A stretch of DNA of 64,000 nucleotides, taken from assembly GCA_964427425.1 (NCBI GenBank), contig CAYRUD010000019.1, positions 1 to 64,000 of the forward strand, read 5' to 3'. The stretch is from CAYRUD01 sp964427425. GTDB taxonomy: Bacteria > Chlamydiota > Chlamydiia > Chlamydiales > FEN-1388. The position numbers and the translations under genes are program-made. Shown piece by piece: positions 8,433-17,511 of this stretch (position 1 is its first letter; every line of letters starts with the position of its first letter). The notes below the pieces were generated by a model. The model was not told the DNA's origin, searched no databases, and saw only the letters and a program-made list of their open reading frames with translations.

Positions 8433-10061
8433 TTAGTAATCCATTCCAGCACCCATTCCTTGAGGGACAGCCTTCTCTTCTTGAGGCGCGTCGGCAACAA
8501 TAGCTTCTGTTGTAAGGAGCATTGCGGCAACTGATACTGCGTTTTCAAGAGCGCATCGAGCAACTTTCATTGGGTCCAAGATTCCAGACTTAACCATATC
8601 GACAAATTTGCCTTCGCGAGCGTCATAACCCATGTTGTCTGAGAGCTTCTCAACTTCTTGAAGAATGATAGCGCCTTCAAGTCCAGCGTTCTCTGCGATC
8701 TGGCGAAGAGGAGAGCTCAAGGCTCGTGCGATAATTTTGGCGCCAGTTCTCTCATCGCCTTCAAGAGACTCTGCGAGCTTGTTGACATGTGGAATGCATC
8801 GAATGAAAGCTGTTCCGCCGCCTGGGAGGATTCCTTCTTCGATTGCAGCAGCTGTCGCATGCTGAGCATCATCGACTCTGTCTTTTTTCTCTTTCATCTC
8901 GATTTCTGTTGCAGCGCCTACTCGGATGACAGCAACGCCGCCAGAGAGCTTTGCGAGTCGCTCTTGGAGTTTTTCTCTGTCATAGTCAGAGGTCGCTTCC
9001 TTGATTTGCTGGCGAATTTGCTGAGTTCTCTTTTGGATCTCATCTTTTTTGCCGAGGCCTTCTACCAATGTAGTATCATCTTTTTTGATGATCGCTTTCT
9101 TGACGCGGCCGAGCATATCAAGAGTGACAGTTTCTAACTTGATACCAATCTCTTCGCTGATGAATTGGCCGCCTGTTAAGATAGCGATATCTTGAAGCAT
9201 TGCTTTTCTGCGATCGCCAAAGCCTGGAGCTTTGACTGCGCAGATTTTAAGACCTGCTCGAAGTCTATTGACAACGAGAGTTGCTAAAGCTTCGCCTTCG
9301 ATATCTTCTGCGATAACGAGGAGCGGCTTTCCTGTTTCTGCGACAGCTTGAAGAACTGGAATGAACTCTTTAATTCCAGAGATTTTCTTCTCATAGATTA
9401 AGACATATGCGTCTTCGAGAAGGCACTCTTGTGTCTCTGGATTTGTCATGAAGTAAGCGGAGAGGTATCCGCGATCGAAGTTCATGCCTTCGACAACATC
9501 GAGTGTTGTTGTGAATCCTTTGCCTTCTTCAACGGTAATGGATCCATCTTTTCCAACTCGTTGGAATGCTTCTGCAATAATCTCACCGATTTCTGAGTCG
9601 CTATTTGCGGAGATGGTTGCAACTTGCGCGATTTCGCGATGATCTTGGATTGCTTTTGCCCGCTTTTTGAGCTCTTCAATAACAAGCTTCAAAGATTTTT
9701 CCATTCCGCGCTTGATATCCATTGGATTTGCGCCGGCGGCGACGTTCTTCAATCCTTCGCTATAAATTGCTTCAGCTAAGACTGTAGCTGTTGTTGTTCC
9801 ATCGCCTGCTTTGTCAGCTGTTTTGCTTGCGACTTCCTTCACCATTTGGGCGCCCATGTTCTCGAACTTGTCTTCGAGTTCAATCTCGCGAGCGACAGTG
9901 ACACCGTCTTTCGTTACATGAGGAGATCCATAGCTCTTATCAATGATTACGTTTCGTCCTTTTGGACCGAGAGTCACTTTAACCGCTTGAGCGAGTGTCT
10001 GTACACCGCGAAGAATCTTCTTGCGTGCATCTTCTTTAAATTTGATATCTTTTGCTGCCAT
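8433..10061 (-). CDS. groEL: Chaperonin GroEL (60 kDa)
   Basis: This 542-residue subunit forms the double-ring cytosolic folding chamber that works with GroES and ATP. Full family length and diagnostic segments are present: LGPKGRNVIID near 31-41, the ATP-binding GDGTTTATVLA near 86-96, apical domain, and GAATEIEMKEKKDR. The C-terminus ends GMGAGMDY, a short form of the usual Gly-Met tail. It follows groES by about 115 bases on the same strand. The start is MAAKDIKFKEDA, as usual for the family. Confidence 0.98.
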   Translation of the reverse strand: MAAKDIKFKEDARKKILRGVQTLAQAVKVTLGPKGRNVIIDKSYGSPHVTKDGVTVAREIELEDKFENMGAQMVKEVASKTADKAGDGTTTATVLAEAIYSEGLKNVAAGANPMDIKRGMEKSLKLVIEELKKRAKAIQDHREIAQVATISANSDSEIGEIIAEAFQRVGKDGSITVEEGKGFTTTLDVVEGMNFDRGYLSAYFMTNPETQECLLEDAYVLIYEKKISGIKEFIPVLQAVAETGKPLLVIAEDIEGEALATLVVNRLRAGLKICAVKAPGFGDRRKAMLQDIAILTGGQFISEEIGIKLETVTLDMLGRVKKAIIKKDDTTLVEGLGKKDEIQKRTQQIRQQIKEATSDYDREKLQERLAKLSGGVAVIRVGAATEIEMKEKKDRVDDAQHATAAAIEEGILPGGGTAFIRCIPHVNKLAESLEGDERTGAKIIARALSSPLRQIAENAGLEGAIILQEVEKLSDNMGYDAREGKFVDMVKSGILDPMKVARCALENAVSVAAMLLTTEAIVADAPQEEKAVPQGMGAGMDY

Positions 10062-10177
10062 ATGTAGTTCGTTTTCACTCCTATAACAGAGAAAACTAAA
10101 TCGATTTCTTAATGTACTAACAAAGATGATTGAAGAAGTGCGATTTAAGGCAATCTTCTTACAATGAATCGAGAGGT

Positions 10178-10495
10178 TTACTCAACGATAGCGATAATAT
10201 CGTCTGCTCGGATGATCACGTACTCTTCATCATGAAGTTTGACTTCTTGGCCAGAGTATTTATCGATGAGAACAACTTCTCCTACTTTGACTGGCATAGG
10301 AATAAGATTGCCGTTCCCATCTTTTTTGCCTGGACCGATGGTGATCACTTTGGCCATCTCTTGTTTTTTCTTAGCTGTATCAGGGAGGATAATTCCACCT
10401 TTGATTGTCTCTTCAGCCTCAAGACGGCGCACAAGCACGCGATTGCTGAGAGGACGCAGGATGTGTGATTTCGCTTGTTCTTGTACGTGTGCCAT
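10178..10495 (-). CDS. groES: Co-chaperonin GroES
   Basis: GroES is the heptameric lid of GroEL. The domain has NRVLVRRLEAEETIKGGIILP (the mobile loop), IGPGKKDGNG and VLIDKYSGQEVKLHDEEYVIIR. I place the start at the ATG at 10495 (MAHVQEQAKSH, 105 residues) because AAGGA lies 9 bases before it; the longer frame would need a TTG at 10531. There are about eight extra residues before the usual GroES start. Upstream lie two hairpins and a CIRCE element, so HrcA heat-shock control is expected. Confidence 0.97.
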   Translation of the reverse strand: MAHVQEQAKSHILRPLSNRVLVRRLEAEETIKGGIILPDTAKKKQEMAKVITIGPGKKDGNGNLIPMPVKVGEVVLIDKYSGQEVKLHDEEYVIIRADDIIAIVE

Positions 10496-10561
10496 GTCTT
10501 TCATTCCTTGTGCTAAGGTTTCTCTCTTCAAAATATAAAATTGCTGAAAGAACTTTGAATT

Positions 10562-10644
10562 TTCCCAGTACAGTGAACGTATTGGGAAGAAGGAGTAGGA
10601 TCATCTATGTAAGCGTCTGATACTGGGAAGAAATTCTTCCCAGT
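10562..10644 (-). promoter_or_regulatory. Two related ACTGGGAA hairpins in the groES leader
   Basis: Two inverted repeats share the box ACTGGGAA/TTCCCAGT. One spans 10562-10588 with 10-bp arms, one G-T wobble and a 7-base spacer. The other, 10622-10644, has perfect 11-bp arms around one base. They lie between CIRCE and the groES ATG, so they would be in the transcript leader if transcription starts near CIRCE. Confidence 0.5.
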
Positions 10645-10728
10645 TCGAGGTACTTCTTAGAGGCTCCATACTCTCTATTTATTTCACCGTAAAGACTACG
10701 GAAATTTTCGATTTTTTAGCAACAAAAT

Positions 10729-10755
10729 GTAGCACTGAGGCTATTTAAGTGCTAA
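10729..10755 (-). promoter_or_regulatory. CIRCE element (HrcA operator)
   Basis: The consensus is TTAGCACTC-N9-GAGTGCTAA. On the minus strand this site reads TTAGCACTT-N9-CAGTGCTAC, so 15 of 18 arm positions and the 9-base spacer agree. It lies about 235 bases before the groES ATG. It is embedded in a larger palindrome: CGATTTTTTAGCA (10709-10721) pairs with TGCTAAAAATCG (10750-10761), adding a third TTAGCA half-site. Confidence 0.8.
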
Positions 10756-10764
10756 AAATCGAGG

Positions 10765-12597
10765 CTAGGCGAGAGATTTGAATTGAGTGAGTAGCGATGA
10801 GAAATACTCAGCTGCATGCTCTACTGGTTTTGGTGTTGTCATATCAATGCCTGCAACTTTAAGGAGATCGAGAGGAAAGAGACTTGCACCTCCTTTTAAG
10901 AATGAGAGATATTGATCTCTTTCTTTTGTTCCGCCTTCGATAACCCTTTTGAAGAGAGTCAGTGCGGCAGAGATACCAGTCGCATATTGATAGACATAGA
11001 AGTTGTAGTAGAAATGAGGGATTCGAGCCCATTCGATAGCAATTTCAGGATCGACTGTCACTGCATCGCCGAAGTACTCTTTGTTAAGATTGTAGTAGTA
11101 CTCTTTTAATAGAGATGGAGTAAGGGGCTTGTCTTGCTCAATTGTCTCGTGAATGAAGAGTTCAAACTCCGCAAACATCGTCTGACGGAAGAGTGTGGCT
11201 CGGATATCTTCTAGTTTTTCGTTAATGATAAATGCTTTTTCACGATTGTCTTTAGCTTTTTGGATCATCGTGTGAGCAAGCATTGCTTCATTAAATGTGG
11301 ATGCGACTTCCGCTACGAAGATTTCATAGTCTGAGTAGTGATATGGTTGATTTTTCTTGCTCAGCTCGCTATGCATGCTGTGGCCAGCTTCATGAGCTAA
11401 TGTGAACACATCTCGCAAAATGCCTTTATAGTTCATCAAAATGTATGGGTAGCTGTCATAACTTCCACTCGAGTAGGCTCCCGATCGCTTGCAGCTATTC
11501 TCATAGCGATCGACCCAGCGCTTCTGGGTAAGGCCTTCTTGTAAGAGTCGGACATACTCATCGCCGAGAGGTTGAACAGATTCAAGAACGAGCGATACAG
11601 CATCATTATAAGACATGCGGATGTCGACTTCAGGAAGAAGAGGGGCATACAGATCCCACATGTGAAGCTCATCCAGCTTCATGAACGATTTTCTGAAGCT
11701 CATGTATTCATGTAGCGCTGGAAGGTTTTTTCGCACAGCTTTAATGAGCGATCTATAGACATCAACTGGAATGCTTTTTGGAAATAGTGTCGCGTCTATA
11801 CTCGATTGATAGTTTCGAACGCGTGCATTGAAACGGTGCTGTTCTACTTCGCCTGAGAGAAGTTCAGTAAGAGTATTCTCGTGCTCTTGAAAGCGATTAT
11901 GGATTGAGTAGAAGGCGTTCTTTCGAAGTGTTCGATCGCTTGATCGAAGAAGAAGTCCATAACTTGCGTGGGTGACTTCATGCGCTTTGCCATCTTGATC
12001 AAGAGCTGGTTGGAATGATAGATCTGCGTCGGATAGGGCTCTAAAAGCCTTTCCTCCAGTTCCTGTTGCTCTATGCGCCATAGCTAAAATGGACTCTTCG
12101 CGCTCATTGAGTGTGTGAGGGCGCTGTCTTAACGTTCTTTCGAGAAGAGTTTTATATTCAGATAAAAGAGGTGATTGTATGAAGGAGCGCAAAGTTTCTT
12201 CACTATGAGTCAAAAGCTTTGGCTCAATCCATGAGAAGGCTTCTGAAAATCTTGAGTATTGCGCAAGGACTCGCTTATACGCTTGTTTAGGTCTATCTTC
12301 AGCTGTATCTTGATCATGGAGAAGGTGCGCGTAGGTGTAGAGATTCCTGAGTCTGCGCTCGTATTCATAGAAAGTGTCAAATATCTTTTTTACTTCATCA
12401 GCTGAAAGCACATCTTTGGAACGGAGAGCAGAAGTCATCTCGGTCCAATCACAAGTCTCAAAGAAATTAAAAGCTTTTTCCCACGCGTCTAAGGATGGGA
12501 ATAGTGATGAAAGATCCCAAGTGTCCTTTTCTTTTTGTTCATGTCGCTTCATAGTTTTGGGTATGGAATCTTCGAGAGCTGTTTTTTCATGTGTCAT
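10765..12597 (-). CDS. pepF: Oligoendopeptidase F (M3 family zinc peptidase)
   Basis: A cytoplasmic metallopeptidase that degrades oligopeptides. It has 610 residues, the usual PepF length. The zinc motif HEAGH is at about 402-406 (FTLAHEAGHSMHSEL), with the downstream Glu in EVASTFNEAML. The N-terminal helical cap (PF08439-like, YEYERRLRNLYTYAHLLHDQD) and the YQYATGISAA segment are also present. The ATG at 12597 has AGG six bases upstream. It lies directly upstream of groES on the same strand, an order I also remember from Chlamydiaceae, and its stop codon is 10 bases from the CIRCE element. Confidence 0.95.
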   Translation of the reverse strand: MTHEKTALEDSIPKTMKRHEQKEKDTWDLSSLFPSLDAWEKAFNFFETCDWTEMTSALRSKDVLSADEVKKIFDTFYEYERRLRNLYTYAHLLHDQDTAEDRPKQAYKRVLAQYSRFSEAFSWIEPKLLTHSEETLRSFIQSPLLSEYKTLLERTLRQRPHTLNEREESILAMAHRATGTGGKAFRALSDADLSFQPALDQDGKAHEVTHASYGLLLRSSDRTLRKNAFYSIHNRFQEHENTLTELLSGEVEQHRFNARVRNYQSSIDATLFPKSIPVDVYRSLIKAVRKNLPALHEYMSFRKSFMKLDELHMWDLYAPLLPEVDIRMSYNDAVSLVLESVQPLGDEYVRLLQEGLTQKRWVDRYENSCKRSGAYSSGSYDSYPYILMNYKGILRDVFTLAHEAGHSMHSELSKKNQPYHYSDYEIFVAEVASTFNEAMLAHTMIQKAKDNREKAFIINEKLEDIRATLFRQTMFAEFELFIHETIEQDKPLTPSLLKEYYYNLNKEYFGDAVTVDPEIAIEWARIPHFYYNFYVYQYATGISAALTLFKRVIEGGTKERDQYLSFLKGGASLFPLDLLKVAGIDMTTPKPVEHAAEYFSSLLTQFKSLA

Positions 12598-12736
12598 AGT
12601 TTGCCTATTCTCTCTTCTTAAAACGATATAGTCTATTCGCTTTCTTGGACAATGTCGACCCGTTTCTTACAAATTGAGTAGAGTCCAGTTCTCTCTTTAC
12701 TGGTAATAGAGAAGGGGTGTGTTGCGAAGGCGCTTA

Positions 12737-13168
12737 TTATTCCTCAAAAGGTACCGAATTCTCTATTACGTGAGGAGCTGTGTAGATGGGGGCGTTATGA
12801 AGAAACGCTAAAATAATACAATCTGAGGGCCGGCAATCAATCTCAACGATGTTTCGAACTCCATCTCTTTCCATTTCTAGAAACAGATGGGCAAAAAAGA
12901 CGGTGTCTTGGACATCTGTGATGACAACTTGCTTGACCTTGATATTGAAAGCTTTGAATATTGATGAGAGAAGGTCATGAGTGTAAGGCCTAATCCTTGT
13001 CTCATCGCTTAAGTGCATCTGAAGGAATCTTCCAACTGCTGGCTCAGTGTATATGGCAAAACGCTTCTCATGATGCTTTAAAACAATCGCTGTATACACT
13101 CTTGTTTGTGTAATCTTGTCGAGCGCAATCTGGATATACTCTTTCATCATGCTACTTTTTTCTTTCAC
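12737..13168 (-). CDS. Bifunctional nuclease domain protein (DUF151/BFN)
   Basis: The 143-residue product has the BFN core: a conserved acidic region (FLEMERDGVRNIVEIDCRPSDC) followed by AFLHNAPIYTAPHVIE. Plant members have RNase and DNase activity; the bacterial role is unclear. I keep the GTG start at 13168 because AAGGA lies 9 bases upstream, although ATG codons follow at 13150 and 13147. It begins about 40 bases after rpiA on the same strand, so the two are probably one transcript. Confidence 0.85.
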   Translation of the reverse strand: MKEKSSMMKEYIQIALDKITQTRVYTAIVLKHHEKRFAIYTEPAVGRFLQMHLSDETRIRPYTHDLLSSIFKAFNIKVKQVVITDVQDTVFFAHLFLEMERDGVRNIVEIDCRPSDCIILAFLHNAPIYTAPHVIENSVPFEE

Positions 13169-13207
13169 GTTTCACTTTCCTTACTCTAGCACGTATCAGA
13201 CGACAGG

Positions 13208-13960
13208 TTATCTTTTGAAAAGGGAATGATATACAATTTTTCCATCTGAATACCCGATGAGGATTTCTGTCGCAAGATCGATAAATATTCCGGTCTCAAG
13301 GACTCCAGGTATTTTAAAGAATAACAAGTTGAGATCTTGAAGTTTTGCTGCCTCGATTTGAAGTGACACATCAATAGTATAATTGCCGTTGTCTGTGATA
13401 AATCGAGATGATTGCTCTTGGTGTGATGAGCTCCTCACTCTAAATATTGCTTTAGCATTTGTATTAAATTCATCTCGAACCATTTTCTCAATTATATGAC
13501 GAGTTTTTTCTGATCCGAAACGAGCGACCTCTAAAGGTACTGTCAAGGAGACTTTTTTGTCAGATTGGATGACTTTTCGCTCATCAACCATGAGGACAAA
13601 TCTCTTACTTGATGCTGCTACTATTTTTTCTCTTAAAAGTGCCCCGCCTAAGCCTTTGATTGCTATCCCGGTTGATATGTCTACAAAATCTGCGCCATCA
13701 AATGTGCAGGATATATCCTCAGTCCAGGACGTATCAGAAATTAAAGGGATATGAAGAGAGTTGGCAAGTGCAAATGAAGCTTCAGATGTCGCAATGCAGG
13801 GTAGTCTCTTTTGAGTGTGGATTGAGAGCCATTTTTTGCCTAATGAGCGTATAAAAGCATGAGATGTGGACCCAGAACCGAGTCCTATTAAGCCATTTTG
13901 TGGTAGAAGGTGATGCGTGGCGTATTCTCCAATTGCCTCTTTAATAGCGTCCCAATCCAT
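13208..13960 (-). CDS. rpiA: Ribose-5-phosphate isomerase A
   Basis: Interconverts ribose-5-phosphate and ribulose-5-phosphate in the non-oxidative pentose pathway. Signature segments in order: IGLGSGSTSHAF (phosphate loop, about 25-36), DGADFVD with catalytic Asp, KGLGGALLREKIVA, and MVDERKVI. At 250 residues it is slightly longer than the ~220 of many bacteria. It is followed closely by the BFN gene. Confidence 0.93.
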   Translation of the reverse strand: MDWDAIKEAIGEYATHHLLPQNGLIGLGSGSTSHAFIRSLGKKWLSIHTQKRLPCIATSEASFALANSLHIPLISDTSWTEDISCTFDGADFVDISTGIAIKGLGGALLREKIVAASSKRFVLMVDERKVIQSDKKVSLTVPLEVARFGSEKTRHIIEKMVRDEFNTNAKAIFRVRSSSHQEQSSRFITDNGNYTIDVSLQIEAAKLQDLNLLFFKIPGVLETGIFIDLATEILIGYSDGKIVYHSLFKR

Positions 13961-14223
13961 CTTTTCCCATAAGGTTTGTGATTCTTTCGATTACTTTACT
14001 TCATTGTTTCAGATTTGTAGATGAAGAGGCCTTTTTTTCGTATATATGGCATTATTTGGTAGTTTTAACTCCAAAAAAACTCTAAAAAAATCGAAACTTC
14101 ACTACACGATCGACTACATTGTAAAGTCTATTTAGTGATACGTTTAATAGTAAAAAAAGGCTAAATCTTTCTTTCGTTTGTTTCGATTTCGTCTTGAAAG
14201 AAGAGTAAACCCGGAGGTAAACC

Positions 14224-15003
14224 ATGGCAGAGCATATCGATAACATAGTAAAAGAGCTCAACTCCCTATTACAACCTGCGCTTTTCTCAGACGATATGTC
14301 TCTTAATGGCGTCCAAATCGAAGGAAGCAAAGCTCAAGTCGAGCGTATTGCGACAGCTGTGACTGCAAGTGAGCATGTAATTCAAAAAGCTATTAGTCTG
14401 AAGGCTGATCTGTTACTTGTTCACCATGGACTTTTTTTAAAAGGTGTTACAAATCCTTTAGTCGGCACGCTTCGAAGAAAAGTCGGGGCGCTCGTACAGC
14501 ATGGCATCACTCTCGTAGGGTATCATTTGCCTTTAGACTCTCATCCTCACTATGGTAATGCTTTTTCGCTTCCCTTAGAGATGGGGTGGGGAAATATTAG
14601 CTCATTTGGATCGTATAACAAGGGATCAATATCTATTGGAATTACGGCTACTCTTCCACATCAAATGACCGCTCATGAGCTTGCAAAGAGATTATCCTCA
14701 TACTGGAAATCCTCGATTCCTCATTCATTTGTGGCGCTTCCTGAGAAGATGGTTGAAAAAATCGCATTTATCCCCGGACAGGGACACAAATGGATTCACG
14801 ATGCTGTAAAAGCAGGGGCCGATTGCTTTATTACAGGCACTTTTGATGAGCCTCTTTGGCATATAGCTAAAGAAGAGGGGATCGCATTTATGGCATTTGG
14901 CCATCATGCGACTGAAAAGGCTGGCGTGCGACGTGTGGGAGAGTATCTCGCTCATAAATTTCAGGTTCAGCACACGTTCATTGATGAAGAGAACCCGTAC
15001 TAA
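14224..15003 (+). CDS. Nif3-like dinuclear metal-centre protein (YbgI/NIF3 family)
   Basis: The 259-residue protein has the family's metal-binding motifs: LLLVHHGLFLKG with two His, GYHLPLDSHPHYGNA, and the C-terminal AFGHHATEKAGVRRVGEYL. Related proteins have been linked to GTP cyclohydrolase I-like hydrolysis, but the physiological role is unsettled. The start is well supported by GGAGG seven bases before the ATG. It is transcribed divergently from rpiA. Confidence 0.9.
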   Translation: MAEHIDNIVKELNSLLQPALFSDDMSLNGVQIEGSKAQVERIATAVTASEHVIQKAISLKADLLLVHHGLFLKGVTNPLVGTLRRKVGALVQHGITLVGYHLPLDSHPHYGNAFSLPLEMGWGNISSFGSYNKGSISIGITATLPHQMTAHELAKRLSSYWKSSIPHSFVALPEKMVEKIAFIPGQGHKWIHDAVKAGADCFITGTFDEPLWHIAKEEGIAFMAFGHHATEKAGVRRVGEYLAHKFQVQHTFIDEENPY

Positions 15004-15114
15004 TACATATTTTAGAGCACAAGTGATTCGGCCTTTGAGTCATCATTTCTATGTATCCGAGAGGGTTTAGATAGTGCTTTCGATAATTGTTGCTAATTAG
15101 GATAATTTGGCATT

Positions 15115-15162
15115 GTTGATCTAAATTATTTTTTGCCTGTTACAGGCTTAATTTAGATCAAC
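15115..15162. promoter_or_regulatory. Nested 14-bp inverted repeat before the repeat-protein gene
   Basis: GTTGATCTAAATTA (15115-15128) pairs perfectly with TAATTTAGATCAAC (15149-15162). Inside the 20-base gap a second hairpin (GCCTG-TTA-CAGGC) forms. The structure ends 22 bases before the ATG at 15185. It could end the nif3 transcript, act as an operator, or structure the leader of the next gene; the T run is inside the loop instead of after the stem. Confidence 0.5.
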
Positions 15163-15184
15163 ATATAACCCAGTCACTGACTTT

Positions 15185-17083
15185 ATGATCAGCTCTTCAT
15201 CGTTTAATAGCTCTCTTTCTCTTCCCTTAAGTTCATTGAAAGATTCTTCGTGCTCGATCACATATGAAAGTATGGAAGAAATGAAAGAGACGCAGTCTAA
15301 AAGAGGTCTTCCACTTATTGTTGCTGCTATCTACAAAGGTAATGTTCCTGCCGAATCAAATTCTGTTTTTTCAAAACCCCAAAGTTATGATTTCTTCAAC
15401 GCTCATGCGTTTAATCTCTATCTTCGTGATTGGTGTGTTCGGAGAAAAGACAAACCAGTAAATCCAAATAATAGACAGGCTATTGAGAAAATAATCTTCC
15501 TTTGGAGTCTTGTGCACAAATCAGAGGAAGGTGAAGTTCACATCGACTATGACTCTTTAGTACTTCACAAAGAAGTTTGTGTAAAAGCTAACTCAAAATT
15601 TGAAGCCGATATTCAAAGAATGATATGTTTGTCTAGTGCCTGTGAGACAGATAAATTAGAAGACAGAGTTAACTATCTTTTTAAAATCATATCTAGGGGT
15701 TCTTTTTCGAGTGAATATGAAATCTGTACACAGCTCTTGTATTCTGAGCTCACGAAAGCTCTTGATCTTGATCTCAATAATTCATTCACTCATGCACATC
15801 TCGGCGAGCTTTACCGAATAGGCGGCAATGGGGTAGAGAGAGATGTCGAAAAGGCTCTTTACCATCTAACAAAGGCAATTGACCTTAATTTAGAAAATCA
15901 ATTTGCGCATGCAAGTCTTGGGGAACTCTACCGAGAAGAAAGCAATACTTGGTGGCTAGAGAGAAGTGCTGAAAGGGCTCTATATCACCTAATAGAAGCG
16001 GTAAAACTTGATCCTGATGATCCAGTTGCGAAAGAAAGACTAGGAGTGCTTTATCTAATAGGCGGCGATGGCGTAGAGAGAGATGCTATAAATGCTCTTT
16101 ATTATCTCACAAAGGCAATAGAGCTCGATCCGAATAGACCCGATGCGCATGCGTTTCTTGGGAAGCTTTACCAATATGGCGGCAAAGGAGTAGAAAAAGA
16201 TGCTAAAAAGGCTCTTTTCCATCTCACAAAGGCAATAGAGCTCAATCCGAAAAATGCATTTGCACATAATTGTCTTGGGGAGCTTTATCGATTAGGAGGC
16301 CAAGGGGTAAAGGAAGAGGCTAAAAAGGCTCTATATCACCTTAACGAAGCGTTAAATCTTGATCCTGATAATTATTTTACTAATGAAATGCTTGGAGCGG
16401 TTTATCTAATAGGTGGCGATGGCATAAGGAGAGATGCCGAAAACGCTCTTTACTATCTAACAAAAGCGGTTAAGCTTGATCCTTGTAGATCCGGTGCATA
16501 TTCGCTTCTTGGGGAGCTTTACCGAATAGGTGGTAAAGGGGTAGAGAAAGATGCCGAAAAGGCTCTTGCTTTTTTAACAAAGGCAATAAAGCTTGATCCT
16601 GAAAAAACATACGCACATATAAGTCTAGGACTACTTTATTTAAGAGGTGGTAATGGTGTAGAAAAAGAGGCTAAAAAGGCTTTTTTCCATCTCACAAAGG
16701 CAATAGAGCTCGATCCGAATAGATCCGATGTGCATTCATTCCTTGGGGAGCTTTATCGAGTAGGCGGCAATAGGGTAGAAATCAATGCTAATAAGGCTCT
16801 TTATCATCTCACAAAGGCAATAGAGCTCAATCCGAACAGATCCGATGCGCATGTGTTTCTTGGGAAGCTCTATCGAACAGGGTGTGGGGAAATCAATCCG
16901 GATCTGAAAAAGGCTCATGAGCTTTTTATGAAGGCGATAGAGCTCGATCCAAATAATGCTGATGCCCGTCAATGTATTAGTAAGTTGTATCGAACATGGG
17001 GAAATAATTTGGGATTAGATAATGCGATTGTTGGATCGGAGTATCAATTAAATACAGCAGGGTGGGATTGCGTGATTCTCTGA
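15185..17083 (+). CDS. Repeat protein with ten 39-residue Sel1/TPR-like units
   Basis: The protein has 632 residues. A Ser-rich start (MISSSSFNSSLSLPLSS) precedes a unique ~200-residue domain. Then come ten tandem units (201-592; bases 15785-16960) of pattern aHxxLGELYRxGGxGVxxDAxKALYHLTKAIELDPNxx, and a partial eleventh. Nine units have exactly 39 residues; the second has 41. The length lies outside TPR (34) and near Sel1 (36-38), with TPR-like ending ELDPN. Such solenoids mediate protein binding. No signal peptide; the Ser-rich start would suit type III export, which is inference. No clear ribosome site is visible. Confidence 0.75.
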   Translation: MISSSSFNSSLSLPLSSLKDSSCSITYESMEEMKETQSKRGLPLIVAAIYKGNVPAESNSVFSKPQSYDFFNAHAFNLYLRDWCVRRKDKPVNPNNRQAIEKIIFLWSLVHKSEEGEVHIDYDSLVLHKEVCVKANSKFEADIQRMICLSSACETDKLEDRVNYLFKIISRGSFSSEYEICTQLLYSELTKALDLDLNNSFTHAHLGELYRIGGNGVERDVEKALYHLTKAIDLNLENQFAHASLGELYREESNTWWLERSAERALYHLIEAVKLDPDDPVAKERLGVLYLIGGDGVERDAINALYYLTKAIELDPNRPDAHAFLGKLYQYGGKGVEKDAKKALFHLTKAIELNPKNAFAHNCLGELYRLGGQGVKEEAKKALYHLNEALNLDPDNYFTNEMLGAVYLIGGDGIRRDAENALYYLTKAVKLDPCRSGAYSLLGELYRIGGKGVEKDAEKALAFLTKAIKLDPEKTYAHISLGLLYLRGGNGVEKEAKKAFFHLTKAIELDPNRSDVHSFLGELYRVGGNRVEINANKALYHLTKAIELNPNRSDAHVFLGKLYRTGCGEINPDLKKAHELFMKAIELDPNNADARQCISKLYRTWGNNLGLDNAIVGSEYQLNTAGWDCVIL

Positions 17084-17300
17084 GTCGCGGGGAGAAGAGA
17101 GGCGACTCCTTCGTACTATCGCTGCTATCTACAAAGGTAATGTTCCAACCGAATCAGATTCTTTTTACTAAACACCAAAGTTATGATTTCTTCAACGCTC
17201 ATGCGTTTAATCTCTATATTCGTGATCTGTGTATTCGGAGAGAAGAAGAACTAGTAATTCCAAATAATAGATAGGCTATTGAAGAAATAATCGTTCTTAT
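17084..17300 (+). pseudogene. Decayed duplicate of the repeat protein's N-terminal domain
   Basis: Bases 17096-17300 closely follow 15299-15510 of the intact gene. The stretch encoding QSYDFFNAHAFNLY is nearly unchanged. In the copy the original frame is broken before this point (a stop at the position of FSK) and again at AATAGATAGGCT, where CAG of the intact gene has become TAG. It begins right after the intact gene's stop codon, so this is a tandem duplication whose second copy has lost its repeats. Confidence 0.8.
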
Positions 17301-17511
17301 GCTCTGTCAAACTGAGAATGTTGATTCCAGGAGAAATGAGTGAGAGCCAGAGCTTCACGAAATGAACTAGGATTGGTCTTAAGGCATACTTTGTTGAGTT
17401 TTGTAGGGGAAGAGAGAGTGTGGCTACACTCTTCTCCCTTCAGGAGTGGGGTTGTTTTAAGAGCTGTGCTGCTGTGATTTTCATCCAGAAAAGAAGCTTG
17501 AGATTACCTCA

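Noticed and set aside
8225..8503. Plus-strand frame of 92 codons after groEL
   Set aside because: It runs through the groEL terminator hairpin and the groEL 3' end, so it is most likely a shadow.
8658..9137. Plus-strand frames inside groEL
   Set aside because: They overlap a fully conserved coding gene on the other strand and have no domain, start signal or composition supporting them.
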